Made by a program: the position numbers and the translations under genes
The notes under the pieces: generated by a model
The model's database searches: none
The model's input: only the letters and a program-made list of their open reading frames with translations
Told to the model about the DNA's origin: nothing
Shown here: positions 27,030 to 38,157 of the stretch, piece after piece
How positions within the stretch are numbered: position 1 is the first letter of the stretch
Layout of the letters: each line of letters starts with the position of its first letter
From: Panulirus ornatus
Taxonomy: Eukaryota > Arthropoda > Malacostraca > Decapoda > Palinuridae
Direction of reading: 5' to 3'
DNA length: 64,000 nucleotides
Assembly (NCBI RefSeq): GCF_036320965.1
Contig: NC_092270.1
Coordinates: forward strand, 17,030,908 to 17,094,907

Positions 27030-28215
27030 ACTGGTGATACAGCGCTGGTGGCTGATTCGTTAGAGAAACTGCAGAAGTTGGTGACTGAGTTTGGTAAAGT
27101 GTGTGAAAGGAGAAAGCTGAGAGTAAATGCGAATAAGAGCAAGGTTATTAGGTTCAGTAGGGTTGAGGGACATGTTAATTGGGAGGTAATTTTGAATGGA
27201 CAAAAATGGGAGGAAATGAAGTGTTTTAGATATCTGGAAGTGGATATAGCAGGGGATGGAAACATGGGAGCAGAACTGAGTCATGGGGTGGGGGAGTGTG
27301 CGAAGGTTCTGGGAGCGTTGAAGAATGTGTGGAATTCGAGAACGTTATCTTGGAGAGCAAAAATGGGTATGTTTGAAGGAATAGTGGTTCTAACAATGTT
27401 ATATGGTTATGAGGCATGGGCTATAGATTGGGTGGATGTGTTGGAAATGAGATGTTTGAGGACAATATGTGATGTGAGGTGGTTTGATCGTGTAAGTATT
27501 GAAAGGGTAAGAGAGATATGTGATAATAAAAAAGTGTGGTTGAGAGAACAGAAGAGGGTGTATTGAAATGATTTGGTCACATGGAGAGAATGAGTGAAGA
27601 AAGATTGACAAAGAGGATATATGTGTCAGAGGTGGAAGGAACGAGAAGTGGGAGACCAAATTAGAGGTGGAAGGATGGGGTGAAAAGGATTTTGAGCGAT
27701 CTGGGCCTAAACATACAGGAGGGTGAAAGGCATGCAAAGAATAGAGTGAATTGGAATGATGTGGTATACTGAGGTTGACATGCTGTCAGTGGATTGAACC
27801 AGGGCTTGTGAAGCATCTGGCATAAACCATGGAAAGTTTTGTGGGGCTTGGATGTGGAAAGAGAGCTGTGGTTTTGGTGCATTACACATGACGGGTAGAG
27901 ACTGAGTGTGAACGAATGTGGCCTTTGTTGTCTTTTCTTTGTGCCACCTTGCACACACGCAGGGGGAGGGGGGTGCCATTTCATGTGTGGCAATGGGAAT
28001 GGATGAAGGCAGCAAGTATGAATATATACATACGTGTGTATATATGTATATGTCTGTGTATCTATGTGTATGTATACGTTGAAATGTATATGTATATATA
28101 TGTGCGTGTGTGGGCATTTATATATATACATGTGTATGTGGGTGGGTTGGGCCATTCTTTTGTCTTTCCTTGCGCTACCTCACTAACGCGGGAGACAGCG
28201 ACAAAGTATAATGAA
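27030..28215 (+). mobile_element. RTE-like retrotransposon, 5'-truncated at the catalytic loop
   Basis: Begins at GGTGATACAGCGCTGGTGGC (DTALVAD codons). It therefore lacks the first half of the RT and reads on in one frame to 27566 (YLEVDIAGDG, RWFDRVSIERV). It then continues with an extra stop into GRPN*RWKDGVKRI-type sequence and a 3' UTR to 28215. It contains the left breakpoint (27518) of the large tandem duplication. Confidence 0.83.
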
Positions 28216-28259
28216 TGAAAATAAACCTGATATATGTTTGAGGACAATATGTGGTGTGA

Positions 28260-28768
28260 GGTTTTCTGAATATCCTCACTAACCAGTCATCAACACAGTC
28301 ACCCCCATTTTAATAAATTCCACTGCAATACCATCCAAACCCGCCGCCTTACCAGCTTTCATCTTCTGCAAGGCTTTCACTACCTCTTCTCTGTTTACCA
28401 ATCCTTTCTCCCTAACCCTCTCACTTGGCACACCACCTCGACCAAAACACCCTATATCTGCCACTGTATCCTCTAATACATTCAACAAACTTCAAAATGA
28501 TCCCCCCATCTGCTGACATCACCACTACTTGTTATTACTTCCCCATTAGCCCCCTTCACTGATGTTCCCATTTGTTCTCTTGTCTTACACACCTTATTTA
28601 CCTCCTTACAAAACATCTTTTCATTCTCCCTGAAATTTAGTGATACTCTCTTACCCCAACTCTCATTTGCCCTCTTTTTCACCTATTGCACCTTTCTCTT
28701 CACCTTCTGCCTCTTTCTTTTACACATCTCCCATTTATTTGCACTATTTCCCTGGAAAAATTTTCCAA
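28260..28768 (-). mobile_element. RTE-like linker/RT N-terminal fragment
   Basis: Minus strand, two frames: MKKRANESWGKRVSLNFREN (28482-28682), then MLNVLEDTVADIGCFGRGGV to [18 protein letters not shown] (28279-28488). It is joined at about 28768 to the 3' part of the next copy (CCAGATGCTTCACATGCCC side), so two copies are fused without an intact end at the join. Duplicated at 33239-33746. Confidence 0.8.
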
Positions 28769-28769
28769 A

Positions 28770-31700
28770 TACCCCAGATGCTTCACATGCCCTGGTTCAA
28801 TCCATTGACAGCACGATGACCCTAGTATACCACATCGTTCCAGTTCACTCTATTCCTTGCATGCCTTTCACCCTCCTGCATATTCAGGCCCCGATCACTC
28901 AAAATCTTTTTCACTCCATCTTTCCACCTCCAGTTTGGTCTCCCACTTCTCCTCGTTCCCTCCACCTCTGACACATGTATCCTCTTTGTCAATCTTTCCT
29001 CGCTCATTCTCTCCATGTGACCAAACCATTTCAAAACACCCTCTTCTGCTTTCTCAACCACACTCTTTTTATTACCTCACATCTCTCTTACCCTTTCGTT
29101 ACTTACTCGATCAAACCATCTCACACCACATATTGTCCTCAAACATCTCATTTCCAGCACAATCACCCTCTTCTATACAACTCTATCTATAGCCCATGCC
29201 TCGCAACCATATAACATTGTTGGAACCACTATTCCTTCAAACATACCCATTTTTGCTTTCCAAGATAACGCTCTTGCCTTCCATACATTTTTCAACACTC
29301 CCAAACTTTCACCCCCTCCCCCACCCTATGATTCACTTTCACTTCCATGGTTCCATCCGCTGCCAAATCCACTCCCAGATATTTAAAACTCTTCACTTCC
29401 TCCAGTTTTTCTCCATTCAAACTTACCTCCCAATTGACGTGTCCCTCAACCCTACTGTACCTAATAACCTTGCTCTTATTCACCTTTACTCTCAGCTTTC
29501 TTCTTTCACACACTTTACCAAACTGTCACCAGCTTCTGTAGTTTCTAACCCGAATCAGCCACCAGCGCTGTATCATCAGCGAACAACAACTAACTCACTT
29601 TCCAAGCTCTCATCCACAACAGACTGCATACTTGCCCCTCTTCCCAAAACTCTTGCATTCACCTCCCTAACAACCCCATCCATAAATGAATTAAACAACC
29701 ATGGAGACATCACACACCCCTGCCACAAACGAACATTCACTGAGAATCAATCACTTTCCTCTCTTCCTACTCATAGACATTCCTTACAGCCTCGATAAAA
29801 ATTTTTCACTGCTTCTAACAACTTGCCTCCCACACCATATATTCTTAATACCTTCCACAGAGCATCTCTATCAACTCTATCATATGCCTTCTCCTGATCC
29901 ATAAATGCTACATACAAATCCATTTGCTTTTCTAAGTATTTCTCAATTACATTCTTCAAAGGAAACACCTGATCCACACATCCTCTACCACTTCTGAAAC
30001 CACATTGCTCTTCCTCAATCTGATGCTCTGTACATGCCTTCACCCTCACAATCAATACCCTCCCATATAATTTACCAGGAATACTCAACAAACTTATACC
30101 TCTGTATTTGAGCACTCACCCTTATCCCCTTTGCCTTTGTACAGTGGTACTATGCAAGCATTCCGCCAATCCTCAGGCATCTCACCATGACTCATACATA
30201 CATTAAATAACCTTAACAACCAGTCAACAACACAGTCACCCCCTTTTTGATAAATTCCACTGCAATACCATCCAAACCTGCTGCCTTGCCGGCTTTCATC
30301 TTCTGCAAAGCTTTTACTACCTCTTTTCTGTTTACCACACCATTCTCCCTGACCCTCTCACTTTGCACACCACCTCGACCAAAGCACCCTATATGTGCCA
30401 CTCTATCATCAAACACATTCAACTAACCTTCAAAATCCTCACTCCATCTTCTTCTCACGTCACCACTACTTGTTATCACCTCCTCATTTGCCCCCTTGAC
30501 TGATGTTCCCATTTGTTCCCTTGTCTTACGCACTTTATTTACCTTCTTCTAGAACATCTTTTTATTCTCCCTAAAATTTAATGATATTCTATCACCCCAA
30601 CTATCATTTGCCCTCTTTTTCACCTCTTGCACCTTTCTCTTGACCTCCTGCCTCTTTCTCTTATACATCTCCCAGTCATTTGCATTATTTCCCTGCAAAA
30701 GTCGTCCAAATGCCTCTCTCTTCTCTTTCACTAATAATCTCACTTCTTTATCCCACCACTCACTACCCTTTCTAATCTGCCCACCTTCCACACTTCTCAT
30801 GCCACAAGCATCTTTTGCGCAAGCCATCACTGCTTCCCTAAATACATCCCATTCCTCCCCCACTCCCCTTACGTCCTTTGTTCTCACCTTTTTCCATTCT
30901 GTACTCAGTCTCTCTTGGTACTTCCTCACACAAGTCTCCTTTCCAAGGTCACTTACTCTCACCATTCTCTTCACCCCAACATTCTCTTTTCTTTTCGGAA
31001 AACTTTTGCAAATCTTCACCCTCGCCTCCAGAAGATAATGATCAGACATCCCTCCAGTTGCACCTCTCAGCACAGGTTAACATCCAAAAGTCTCTCGTTG
31101 CGCACCTATCAATTAACACTTAATCCATTAACGCTCTCTGGCCATCTCTCCTACTTACACACGTATACTTATGTATATCTCTCTTTTTAAACCAGGTATT
31201 CCCAGCCTCCAGTCCTTTTTCACTGCACAAGTCCACAAGCTCTTCACCATTTCCATTTACAACACTGAACACCCCATGTACACCAATTATTCCCTCAACT
31301 GCCACATTACTCACCTTTGCATTCAAATCACCCATCACTATAACCCAGTCTCGTGCATCAAAACTACTAACGCACTCACTCAGCTGCTCCCAAAACACTT
31401 GCCTCTCATGATCTTTCTTCTCATGCCCAGGTGCATATGCACCAATAATCACCCATCTCTCTCCATCTGCTTTCAGTTTTACCCATATCAATCTAGAGTT
31501 TACTTTCTTACACTGTATCATATACTCCCACCACTCCTGTTTCAGGAGTAATGCTACTCCTTCCCTTGCTCTTGTCCTCTTACCAACCCCTGACTTTACT
31601 CCCAAGACATTCCCAAACCACTCTTCCCCTTTATCCTTGAGCTTCGTTTCTCTCAGAGCCAAAACATCCAGGTTCCTTTCCTCAAACATACTACCTATCT

Positions 31701-31925
31701 CTCCTTTTTTCTCCTCTTGGTTACAGCCACACACATTTAGGCACCCCAATCTGAGCCTTTGAGGAGGATGAGCACTCCCCGTGTGACTCCTTCTGTTTCC
31801 CCCTTTTAGAAAGTTGAAATACAAGGAGGGGAGGGTTTCTAGCCTTCCGCTCCTGTCCCCCTTAGTCGCTTTCTACGACACGTGAGGAATGCGTGGGAAG
31901 TATTCTTTCTCCCCTATCCCCAGGG
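28770..31925 (-). mobile_element. Near-full-length RTE-like retrotransposon, inactivated
   Basis: The most complete copy, on the minus strand. It has the 5' head CCTGGGGATAGGGGAGAAAG at 31925, a 5' UTR, an AP endonuclease (31824-31120), a linker with GGMSDHYLLEARV (31073-30549), RT N-terminus (30422-30213), RT core (30115-29771), catalytic loop region (about 29570, FADD preserved), thumb (29513-29292) and C-terminal domain (29061-28822). Frames break at each of these borders, so no intact protein remains. It defines the domain order of the family. The 3' UTR is missing, replaced by the fused fragment at 28260-28768. Confidence 0.88.
31120..31824 (-). CDS. AP endonuclease domain of RTE-like element (partial frame)
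   Basis: 234 codons on the minus strand. [12 protein letters not shown] is the N-terminal strand with the asparagine, VLALRETKL holds the catalytic glutamate, IGAYAPG and VIVMGDLNAKV (aspartate-x-asparagine) follow. The last APE motif, SDH, lies beyond a frame break in MSDHYLLEA at about 31040. The known role of APE-type domains is to nick target DNA to prime reverse transcription. The stop after QRALMD separates it from the rest, so this copy is a relic. An almost identical frame is at 36097-36801. Confidence 0.8.
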   Translation of the reverse strand: MYFNFLKGGNRRSHTGSAHPPQRLRLGCLNVCGCNQEEKKGEIGSMFEERNLDVLALRETKLKDKGEEWFGNVLGVKSGVGKRTRAREGVALLLKQEWWEYMIQCKKVNSRLIWVKLKADGERWVIIGAYAPGHEKKDHERQVFWEQLSECVSSFDARDWVIVMGDLNAKVSNVAVEGIIGVHGVFSVVNGNGEELVDLCSEKGLEAGNTWFKKRDIHKYTCVSRRDGQRALMD

Positions 31926-31929
31926 TGTT

Positions 31930-32140
31930 ATTGTATATACATATATATGTGGGTGGGTTGGGCCGTTCCTTGTCTATTTCCTTGCGCTATCTCGCTAATG
32001 TGGGAGACGGCTGTTAAGTATATTGATAAAAGTGTGATAAATGTGTATATCAGTGGATGGGCCATTCTTCGTCTGTTTCCTGGTGCTACCTCGCTGACAC
32101 AGGAAACAGCGATCAAGTACGATAAATGAAATAGAATATA
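31930..32140 (+). mobile_element. Two RTE-like 3' terminus fragments in tandem
   Basis: GGTGGGTTGGGCCGTTCCTT at about 31951 and GGATGGGCCATTCTTCGTC at about 32053. Each is followed by GCTACCTCGC/GCTATCTCGC and GGGAGACGGC or GGAAACAGCG. They are short older tails. The same pair is at 36907-37117. Confidence 0.75.
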
Positions 32141-32150
32141 TGTATATTAT

Positions 32151-32328
32151 CCTGGGGATTGGGGAGGAAGAATACTTTCCATGTATCCCCTGTGTGTTTT
32201 AGAAGGCAACTAAAGAGATGGGAGTAGGGGGCTGGAAGTTCTCCCCTCCAGTTTTAACTTTTATTTTATTGATATTTTCTTCTTGATGCCACCTTGCTAA
32301 CATGGGAAATGGCAAATGTGTATGAAAA
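32151..32328 (+). mobile_element. SINE-like RTE-derived element, internally shortened
   Basis: Head CCTGGGGATTGGGGAGGAAG, CTTTCCATGTATCCCCTG and GGGGGCTGGAAGTTCTCC, then directly the tail motif CTTGATGCCACCTTGCTAAC and GGGAAATGGCAAATGTG. The middle body is absent. Duplicated at 37128-37305. Confidence 0.6.
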
Positions 32329-32359
32329 TTTTTTTTTTACTTAATCGCTGTTTCCTGCA

Positions 32360-33195
32360 TCAGTGAAGTAGTGTCAGAGGCATGGGCTATAGATAAGGTT
32401 GTGTAGAGGGGGATGGATGTGTAGGAAATGAAATGTTTGAGGACAATTTATGGTGTGAGGTGGTTTGATCAGTTAAGTAATGAGAGGGTAAGAGAGTTAT
32501 GTGATAATAAAAAAGTGTGGTTGAGAGAACAGAAGAGGGTGTATTGAAATGATTTGGTCACATGGAGAGAATGAGTGAAGAAAGATTGACAAAGAGGATA
32601 TATGTGTCAGAGGTGGAAGGAACGAGAAGTGGGAGACCAAATTAGAGGTGGAAGGATGGGGTGAAAAGGATTTTGAGCGATCTGGGCCTAAACATACAGG
32701 AGGGTGAAAGGCATGCAAAGAATAGAGTGAATTGGAATGATGTGGTATACTGAGGTTGACATGCTGTCAGTGGATTGAACCAGGGCTTGTGAAGCATCTG
32801 GCATAAACCATGGAAAGTTTGTGGGGCTTGGATGTGGAAAGAGAGCTGTGGTTTTGGTGCATTACACATGACGGGTAGAGACTGAGTGTGAACGAATGTG
32901 GCCTTTGTTGTCTTTTCTTTGTGCCACCTTGCACACACGCAGGGGAGGGGGGTGCCATTTCATGTGTGGCAATGGGAATGGATGAAGGCAGCAAGTATGA
33001 ATATATACATACGTGTGTATATATGTATATGTCTGTGTATCTATGTGTATGTATACGTTGAAATGTATATGTATATATATGTGCGTGTGTGGGCATTTAT
33101 ATATATACATGTGTATGTGGGTGGGTTGGGCCATTCTTTTGTCTTTCCTTGCGCTACCTCACTAACGCGGGAGACAGCGACAAAGTATAATGAAT
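32360..33195 (+). mobile_element. Hybrid RTE-like copy at the duplication junction
   Basis: Up to 32498 this copy is identical to 37337-37475. From 32499 it is identical to the copy at 27518 onward. The switch lies inside aligned homologous sequence (GGGTAAGAGAG, C-terminal domain). It is therefore a recombinant between two different copies and marks the duplication crossover. Non-coding because of stops. Confidence 0.88.
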
Positions 33196-33238
33196 GAAAA
33201 TAAACCTGATATATGTTTGAGGACAATATGTGGTGTGA

Positions 33239-33746
33239 GGTTTTCTGAATATCCTCACTAACCAGTCATCAACACAGTCACCCCCATTTTAATAAATTCC
33301 ACTGCAATACCATCCAAACCCGCCGCCTTACCAGCTTTCATCTTCTGCAAGGCTTTCACTACCTCTTCTCTGTTTACCAATCCTTTCTCCCTAACCCTCT
33401 CACTTGGCACACCACCTCGACCAAAACACCCTATATCTGCCACTGTATCCTCTAATACATTCAACAAACTTCAAAATGATCCCCCCATCTGCTGACATCA
33501 CCACTACTTGTTATTACTTCCCCATTAGCCCCCTTCACTGATGTTCCCATTTGTTCTCTTGTCTTACACACCTTATTTACCTCCTTACAAAACATCTTTT
33601 CATTCTCCCTGAAATTTAGTGATACTCTCTTACCCCAACTCTCATTTGCCCTCTTTTTCACCTATTGCACCTTTCTCTTCACCTTCTGCCTCTTTCTTTT
33701 ACACATCTCCCATTTATTTGCACTATTTCCCTGGAAAAATTTTCCA
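33239..33746 (-). mobile_element. RTE-like linker/RT fragment (second copy)
   Basis: Duplicate of 28260-28768 within unit B, with the same frames and the same fusion point. Confidence 0.8.
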
Positions 33747-33747
33747 A

Positions 33748-36700
33748 ATACCCCAGATGCTTCACATGCCCTGGTTCAATCCATTGACAGCACGATGACC
33801 CTAGTATACCACATCGTTCCAGTTCACTCTATTCCTTGCATGCCTTTCACCCTCCTGCATATTCAGGCCCGATCACTCAAAATCTTTTTCACTCCATCTT
33901 TCCACCTCCAGTTTGGTCTCCCACTTCTCCTCGTTCCCTCCACCTCTGACACATGTATCCTCTTTGTCAATCTTTCCTCGCTCATTCTCTCCATGTGACC
34001 AAACCATTTCAAAACACCCTCTTCTGCTTTCTCAACCACACTCTTTTTATTACCTCACATCTCTCTTACCCTTTCGTTACTTACTCGATCAAACCATCTC
34101 ACACCACATATTGTCCTCAAACATCTCATTTCCAGCACAATCACCCTCTTCTATACAACTCTATCTATAGCCCATGCCTCGCAACCATATAACATTGTTG
34201 GAACCACTATTCCTTCAAACATACCCATTTTTGCTTTCCAAGATAACGCTCTTGCCTTCCATACATTTTTCAACACTCCCAAACTTTCACCCCCTCCCCC
34301 ACCCTATGATTCACTTTCACTTCCATGGTTCCATCCGCTGCCAAATCCACTCCCAGATATTTAAAACTCTTCACTTCCTCCAGTTTTTCTCCATTCAAAC
34401 TTACCTCCCAATTGACGTGTCCCTCAACCCTACTGTACCTAATAACCTTGCTCTTATTCACCTTTACTCTCAGCTTTCTTCTTTCACACACTTTACCAAA
34501 CTGTCACCAGCTTCTGTAGTTTCTAACCCGAATCAGCCACCAGCGCTGTATCATCAGCGAACAACAACTAACTCACTTTCCAAGCTCTCATCCACAACAG
34601 ACTGCATACTTGCCCCTCTTCCAAAACTCTTGCATTCACCTCCCTAACAACCCCATCCATAAATGAATTAAACAACCATGGAGACATCACACACCCCTGC
34701 CACAAACGAACATTCACTGAGAATCAATCACTTTCCTCTCTTCCTACTCATAGACATTCCTTACAGCCTCGATAAAAATTTTTCACTGCTTCTAACAACT
34801 TGCCTCCCACACCATATATTCTTAATACCTTCCACAGAGCATCTCTATCAACTCTATCATATGCCTTCTCCTGATCCATAAATGCTACATACAAATCCAT
34901 TTGCTTTTCTAAGTATTTCTCAATTACATTCTTCAAAGGAAACACCTGATCCACACATCCTCTACCACTTCTGAAACCACATTGCTCTTCCTCAATCTGA
35001 TGCTCTGTACATGCCTTCACCCTCACAATCAATACCCTCCCATATAATTTACCAGGAATACTCAACAAACTTATACCTCTGTATTTGAGCACTCACCCTT
35101 ATCCCCTTTGCCTTTGTACAGTGGTACTATGCAAGCATTCCGCCAATCCTCAGGCATCTCACCATGACTCACACATACATTAAATAACCTTAACAACCAG
35201 TCAACAACACAGTCACCCCCTTTTTGATAAATTCCACTGCAATACCATCCAAACCTGCTGCCTTGCCGGCTTTCATCTTCTGCAAAGCTTTTACTACCTC
35301 TTTTCTGTTTACCACACCATTCTCCCTGACCCTCTCACTTTGCACACCACCTCGACCAAAGCACCCTATATGTGCCACTCTATCATCAAACACATTCAAC
35401 TAACCTTCAAAATCCTCACTCCATCTTCTTCTCACATCACCCCTACTTGTTATCACCTCCTCATTTGCCCCCTTCACTGATGTTCCCATTTGTTCCCTTG
35501 TCTTACGCACTTTATTTACCTTCTTCTAGAACATCTTTTTATTCTCCCTAAAATTTAATGATATTCTATCACCCCAACTATCATTTGCCCTCTTTTTCAC
35601 CTCTTGCACCTTTCTCTTGACCTCCTGCCTCTTTCTCTTATACATCTCCCAGTCATTTGCATTATTTCCCTGCAAAAGTCGTCCAAATGCCTCTCTCTTC
35701 TCTTTCACTAATAATCTCACTTCTTTATCCCACCACTCACTACCCTTTCTAATCTGCCCACCTTCCACACTTCTCATGCCACAAGCATCTTTTGCGCAAG
35801 CCATCACTGCTTCCCTAAATACATCCCATTCCTCCCCCACTCCCCTTACGTCCTTTGTTCTCACCTTTTTCCATTCTGTACTCAGTCTCTCTTGGTACTT
35901 CCTCACACAAGTCTCCTTTCCAAGGTCACTTACTCTCACCATTCTCTTCACCCCAACATTCTCTTTTCTTTTCGGAAAACTTTTGCAAATCTTCACCCTC
36001 GCCTCCAGAAGATAATGATCAGACATCCCTCCAGTTGCACCTCTCAGCTCAGGTTAACATCCAAAAGTCTCTCGTTGCGCACCTATCAATTAACACTTAA
36101 TCCATTAACGCTCTCTGGCCATCTCTCCTACTTACACACGTATACTTATGTATATCTCTCTTTTTAAACCAGGTATTCCCAGCCTCCAGTCCTTTTTCAC
36201 TGCACAAGTCCACAAGCTCTTCACCATTTCCATTTACAACACTGAACACCCCATGTACACCAATTATTCCCTCAACTGCCACATTACTCACCTTTGCATT
36301 CAAATCACCCATCACTATAACCCAGTCTCGTGCATCAAAACTACTAACGCACTCACTCAGCTGCTCCCAAAACACTTGCCTCTCATGATCTTTCTTCTCA
36401 TGCCCAGGTGCATATGCACCAATAATCACCCATCTCTCTCCATCTGCTTTCAGTTTTACCCATATCAATCTAGAGTTTACTTTCTTACACTGTATCATAT
36501 ACTCCCACCACTCCTGTTTCAGGAGTAATGCTACTCCTTCCCTTGCTCTTGTCCTCTTACCAACCCCTGACTTTACTCCCAAGACATTCCCAAACCACTC
36601 TTCCCCTTTATCCTTGAGCTTCGTTTCTCTCAGAGCCAAAACATCCAGGTTCCTTTCCTCAAACATACTACTTATCTCTCCTTTTTTCTCCTCTTGGTTA

Positions 36701-36902
36701 CAGCCACACACATTTAGGCACCCCAATCTGAGCCTTTGAGGAGGATGAGCACTCCCCGTGTGACTCCTTCTGTTTCCCCCTTTTAGAAAGTTGAAATACA
36801 AGGAGGGGAGGGTTTCTAGCCTTCCGCTCCTGTCCCCCTTAGTCGCTTTCTACGACACGTGAGGAATGCGTGGGAAGTATTCTTTCTCCCCTATCCCCAG
36901 GG
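33748..36902 (-). mobile_element. Near-full-length RTE-like retrotransposon (second copy)
   Basis: Duplicate of 28770-31925, with endonuclease frame 36801-36097, linker 36026-35526 and RT pieces to 33790. It shares all the inactivating breaks of the first copy, so those predate the duplication. Confidence 0.88.
36097..36801 (-). CDS. AP endonuclease domain (duplicate partial frame)
   Basis: Same 234-codon frame as 31120-31824 with one visible substitution (EIGSMFEE to EISSMFEE). It is a relic for the same reason. Confidence 0.78.
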   Translation of the reverse strand: MYFNFLKGGNRRSHTGSAHPPQRLRLGCLNVCGCNQEEKKGEISSMFEERNLDVLALRETKLKDKGEEWFGNVLGVKSGVGKRTRAREGVALLLKQEWWEYMIQCKKVNSRLIWVKLKADGERWVIIGAYAPGHEKKDHERQVFWEQLSECVSSFDARDWVIVMGDLNAKVSNVAVEGIIGVHGVFSVVNGNGEELVDLCSEKGLEAGNTWFKKRDIHKYTCVSRRDGQRALMD

Positions 36903-37127
36903 TGTTATTGTATATACATATATATGTGGGTGGGTTGGGCCGTTCCTTGTCTATTTCCTTGCGCTATCTCGCTAATGTGGGAGACGGCTGTTAAGTATAT
37001 TGATAAAAGTGTGATAAATGTGTATATCAGTGGATGGGCCATTCTTCGTCTGTTTCCTGGTGCTACCTCGCTGACACAGGAAACAGCGATCAAGTACGAT
37101 AAATGAAATAGAATATATGTATATTAT

Positions 37128-37305
37128 CCTGGGGATTGGGGAGGAAGAATACTTTCCATGTATCCCCTGTGTGTTTTAGAAGGCAACTAAAGAGATGGGA
37201 GTAGGGGGCTGGAAGTTCTCCCCTCCAGTTTTAACTTTTATTTTATTGATATTTTCTTCTTGATGCCACCTTGCTAACATGGGAAATGGCAAATGTGTAT
37301 GAAAA
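37128..37305 (+). mobile_element. SINE-like RTE-derived element (duplicate)
   Basis: Second copy of 32151-32328 inside unit B. Confidence 0.6.
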
Positions 37306-37336
37306 TTTTTTTTTTACTTAATCGCTGTTTCCTGCA

Positions 37337-38125
37337 TCAGTGAAGTAGTGTCAGAGGCATGGGCTATAGATAAGGTTGTGTAGAGGGGGATGGATGTGTA
37401 GGAAATGAAATGTTTGAGGACAATTTATGGTGTGAGGTGGTTTGATCAGTTAAGTAATGAGAGGGTAAGAGAGTTGTATGGTAATTAAAAGAACGTGATT
37501 GAGAGAGCAGAAGAGGGTGTGTTGAAATGGCTTGGACACATGGTGAGAATGAGTAAGGAAAGATTGACAAAGAGGATATATGTGTCAAAGGTGGAGGGAA
37601 GAAGGACGAGCGGGAGACCAAATTGGAGATGGAAGGATGGAATGAAATTGAGCGATCTGGGCCTGAACATACAGAAGGGTGAAAGGCATGCAAGGAATAG
37701 AGTGAATTGGAACAATGTGGTATACCTGGGTCGATGTGCTTTCAGTGGATTGAACCTGGGCACGTGAAGTGTCTGGGGTAGACCTGGAAAGGTCTGTGGG
37801 GCCTGGATGTGGAAAGGGAGCAGTGGTTTCGATGCATTACACATGACAGCTAGAGACTGAGTGTGAATGAATGTGGCCTTTTTTTGTCTTTTCCTAGCGC
37901 TACCTTACTGTAGGTGGTGGTAGTGGTGGGATGGGGGTGCTATATCATGTGTGGTGGGGTGGTGATGAGAATGGATCAAGGCAGCAAGTATGAATATGTA
38001 CAGGTGTATATTACGTATACATGTATAGGCATTTATGTGTATACATGTGTATGTGGGTGGGTTGGGCCATTCCTCATCTGTTTCCTTGCGCTACCTCACT
38101 GACGCGGGAACGGCAATTAAGTACG
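37337..38125 (+). mobile_element. RTE-like retrotransposon 3' part
   Basis: Starts at GTCAGAGGCATGGGCTATAG (AWAID codons). It has a frame at 37495-37767 (VLKWLGHMVRMSKERLTKR, GRPNWRWKDG), then the stop and a 3' UTR of a TATACATGTATAGGC type, ending with GGAACGGCAATTAAG. It contains the right breakpoint of the large duplication at 37475. Confidence 0.83.
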
Positions 38126-38157
38126 ATGATGATGATAATAATTATAGATAAATATGA
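38126..38157. repeat. (GATGAT/ATAA)-rich simple tail
   Basis: GATGATGATGATAATAATTA forms the simple-sequence tail of the preceding copy and the insertion point of the next. Confidence 0.75.

Larger units (their letters stand above)
27518..32498 (+). repeat. Large tandem duplication, unit A (4981 bp)
   Basis: Sequence from ATGTGATAATAAAAAAGTGT at 27518 to GGGTAAGAGAGTT at 32498 is repeated immediately as unit B. I found about ten differences, several of them single-base homopolymer-type indels, which is roughly 99.8 % identity. The unit carries a plus-strand RTE 3' part, the near-full-length minus-strand RTE-like element, tails and a SINE-like element. Confidence 0.95.
32499..37475 (+). repeat. 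Large tandem duplication, unit B (4977 bp)
   Basis: Second copy of the unit at 27518-32498. Offsets to unit A drift only from 4981 to 4977. Differences include single-base losses in G or C runs (near 32819, 32945, 33868 and 34621) and substitutions near 35171, 35436, 36050 and 36670. The right edge is GAGAGTT at 37475, where the sequence becomes GTATGGTAATTAAAAG. Confidence 0.95.
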
